Shown: piece by piece, positions 62,414-64,000 of the stretch
Position numbering within the stretch: the first letter of the stretch is position 1
How the letters are laid out: each line of letters begins with the position of its first letter
Origin: Rhizobium leguminosarum
GTDB taxonomy: Bacteria; Pseudomonadota; Alphaproteobacteria; Rhizobiales; Rhizobiaceae
Assembly (NCBI RefSeq): GCF_002953715.1
Contig: NZ_CP025013.1
Location: forward strand, 1,034,159-1,098,158
Direction of reading: 5' to 3'
Length of the DNA: 64,000 nt
Notes under the pieces: generated by a model
Seen by the model: the letters and a program-made list of their open reading frames with translations, nothing else
Told to the model about the DNA's origin: nothing
Databases searched by the model: none
Made by a program: the position numbers and the translations under genes

Positions 62414-63727
62414 ATGGGTAAGGCACAGATCGATCGGGGCGGTCGGGTCAGATCAGGCTTGGGTTTCATTCTCGTTCTCGTCACCCTCCTGTTCAGCCCT
62501 CAATCATTCGCCGCACCAGTCGATGTCGGCGGCCTGACGGTGACGCTGCCCGACCCTGCCTCCGGTTGGAGGAAGGCGGGCAAGGGCAATCTCTTCATGC
62601 TCCAGAAGGATTTTCCGGAAACGGAGGACGGCAAGCGCGGCAGTGCTCTGACGCAGATCACTAAGCCGCTCCCGGCAGCGCGTAATTCCCTGCAGGCCGG
62701 TATGAAGACCTTCGTCGCGACGCTGCCCGACATGGCGAAGGAAGATATTCTGATCAAGCACTACGGGGTCACGGTAAACGGCTATGACATCCGCGTGGAA
62801 GAACGCTGCTGCGTCCATCAGAAGAACGTGAGCATCAGCCAGATCGTCGTCGGCATCGCCGGCGACAAGCGGCAGGCCTTTCTGCAGCTCGTGCTGCTGA
62901 ATGTGAACGGTGAGAGAAGCAGTAGCGCCGAGGCCGATTTCGCTGCCCTGGTCCGCTCGGTGAAGCTTGATCCTTCCGACAAGGATTTCGACCTCGTGCC
63001 GACGAGCGGCGACGGCGGGCTGGACGGCGTCTTCACCCATCTCGATACCGGTATCCGGCCGAATGTCTTTGGCGGCATGGATTTTTATTCGGACAGCACG
63101 ATCAGCATGTTCGACCCGAAGGGGCTGTTCAGCACAGAACTGCCGAAGGGCGGCCGGAGCATCACCGAACATTGCAAGGAGACCCCGACCGATTGCGGCC
63201 TCTACAAGCTTGTCGGCGGCGGTTTTTTCTCTTCCGCCGGGTCGATCGAAATGCGCAGTGTCACCTCTGCCTACGGCACGATCGAGATCGAGACGAAACC
63301 ATTCTCGAAAAAGGGCGAAGACCTGGTGATTGCCGAGGCAGACTACCGCGCCGCACCGCCGTTTGATGAGGGCACGACGCTTGACGGCGAATGGGTATCC
63401 ACCTTCGCCTCGAGCGGCATGACCGCGACCTCATCGGGATCGATGGCGTCCAGCCATACGCTGAGGCTTCATCGAAACGGTACTTTCGAACGCACAGGCT
63501 GGTCCGGCGCCTCGATGACGAACGAAATCGGCGGATCGCAATCAGGCGTCACCACATCAGGCAACCGGCCGGGCGCAAGTGGGCGCTACAAGCTTTCCGG
63601 CTATCGTCTCGACCTGACCGACGCGAGCGGCAAGATGGAGACCATGAGCATATTCGAGCCGGACAAAGGCTCCGATGGGCTTCTGGTGATCAACGGCAGC
63701 AATTACCTGAAGGACGACGGGAAATAG
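62414..63727 (+). CDS. Exported protein of unknown function
   Basis: The 437-residue protein starts at 62414 after AGGGGAGG. It has a Sec signal: RSGLGFILVLVTLLFSPQS, cleavage near SFAA. The mature protein has no membrane helix. Visible features are a CC pair (RVEERCCVHQKN), a later HCKETPTDCGLY cysteine pair and a Ser/Gly/Thr-rich stretch near residues 335-395. A lipocalin-like closing region follows (GRYKLSGYRLDLTDASGKME). No family was recognised with confidence. It stands alone between gene-poor stretches. Confidence 0.75.
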   Translation: MGKAQIDRGGRVRSGLGFILVLVTLLFSPQSFAAPVDVGGLTVTLPDPASGWRKAGKGNLFMLQKDFPETEDGKRGSALTQITKPLPAARNSLQAGMKTFVATLPDMAKEDILIKHYGVTVNGYDIRVEERCCVHQKNVSISQIVVGIAGDKRQAFLQLVLLNVNGERSSSAEADFAALVRSVKLDPSDKDFDLVPTSGDGGLDGVFTHLDTGIRPNVFGGMDFYSDSTISMFDPKGLFSTELPKGGRSITEHCKETPTDCGLYKLVGGGFFSSAGSIEMRSVTSAYGTIEIETKPFSKKGEDLVIAEADYRAAPPFDEGTTLDGEWVSTFASSGMTATSSGSMASSHTLRLHRNGTFERTGWSGASMTNEIGGSQSGVTTSGNRPGASGRYKLSGYRLDLTDASGKMETMSIFEPDKGSDGLLVINGSNYLKDDGK

Positions 63728-64000
63728 CCAGACAGCGTCCAAGCTATTGATAAATTGGATTTATACGGCGACCTGATTGACCTCCCGGTCGGGCGGAAAG
63801 CCACCGTGGTTATCAGTCACTTCGAGCCGTCGGCAATGCGCGAATCACCTGAAATCTGTCTCAGGTCGCGAGCCGTCTCGGCGGTCTGAAACGGGCGGTT
63901 TGGTTAAGCATTTGTAAATTGGTAACGAATCGAGGCATATAGTAACTGCGCAACTGAAGCGCTTTCGTTCAAAATTGCGCAGTTACTTGGGAAAAAGATC
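63728..64000. other. Terminal intergenic stretch, AT-rich at its right end
   Basis: No gene is supported. From about 63900 the base composition turns AT-rich (AAGCATTTGTAAATTGG), suggesting a promoter or control region for a gene beyond the window. It contains the inverted repeat at 63941-63987. Confidence 0.5.
63941..63987. repeat. Perfect 13-base inverted repeat near window end
   Basis: AGTAACTGCGCAA (63941-63953) is the exact inverse of TTGCGCAGTTACT (63975-63987), separated by 21 bases. It lacks a T-run, so a terminator is less likely than an operator pair. It may control a gene to the right of the window. Confidence 0.6.

Overview
The window looks like a piece of a Rhizobium-group alphaproteobacterial genome, probably an accessory replicon of the R. 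leguminosarum/etli type. It is GC-rich, dense in ABC uptake systems and sugar-acid enzymes, and carries FixJ-type response regulators. No rRNA, tRNA, replication or conjugation genes are visible. The organism assignment is inference from gene content and codon use.

Layout. (1) 3-851: 3' end of a YeiH-type membrane protein. (2) 951-11635: eleven tightly packed genes on the + strand. They encode a class I CoA-transferase, an SDR dehydrogenase, a MaoC-type enoyl-CoA hydratase, a HutC-like GntR regulator, a histidine-ammonia-lyase homologue, and an OpuC/ProX-type betaine-class ABC importer, plus an ornithine-cyclodeaminase-like protein and a leaderless PhnD-like protein. The lyase homologue lacks the Ala-Ser-Gly triad that forms the MIO cofactor. 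This is the strongest candidate for an undescribed system: a betaine-type substrate may be imported, its amine eliminated to give an enoate, and the enoate then activated to a CoA ester, hydrated and oxidised. (3) 11894-12991: a membrane protein of unknown role. (4) 13282-27164: two sugar-uptake units, one CUT1 type and one CUT2/ribose type, with two FucU/RbsD mutarotases, two PfkB kinases, a TIM-barrel isomerase and an RpiR regulator. The two units share a promoter-proximal 29-base element. (5) 27248-32074: a methyltransferase, a 959-residue AAA-LuxR regulator and an alpha/beta hydrolase.

(6) 32118-49596: a large divergon around a FadR-type GntR regulator. The minus-strand arm has a uronate-dehydrogenase-like protein, an SMP-30 lactonase, a DapA-family protein and a family-5 ABC importer. 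The plus-strand arm has a second family-5 ABC importer and two enolase-superfamily sugar-acid dehydratases. Together they fit oxidative uronate/aldonate catabolism. (7) 49779-51857: an ArsR-family regulator, a truncated metallo-hydrolase remnant, a nitroreductase and an FMN reductase. (8) 52125-57562: a MASE1 sensor kinase with five PAS repeats, followed by three response regulators, one of them a lone receiver domain. (9) 57889-63727: an NmrA-like protein, an exported alpha/beta hydrolase, a tandem heptamer array, an ArnT-like membrane glycosyltransferase, an 840-base region with little coding signal, and an exported protein of unknown function. A 13-base perfect inverted repeat lies at the right end.

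Three copies of a dispersed palindromic element, with a core resembling AGAGCA...AAAGTG..AGCGGTTTT, sit in intergenic gaps at about 11.6, 37.4 and 49.7 kb. Gene starts were chosen from visible Shine-Dalgarno sequences and overlaps. Family calls come from reading motifs by eye, without any database search.
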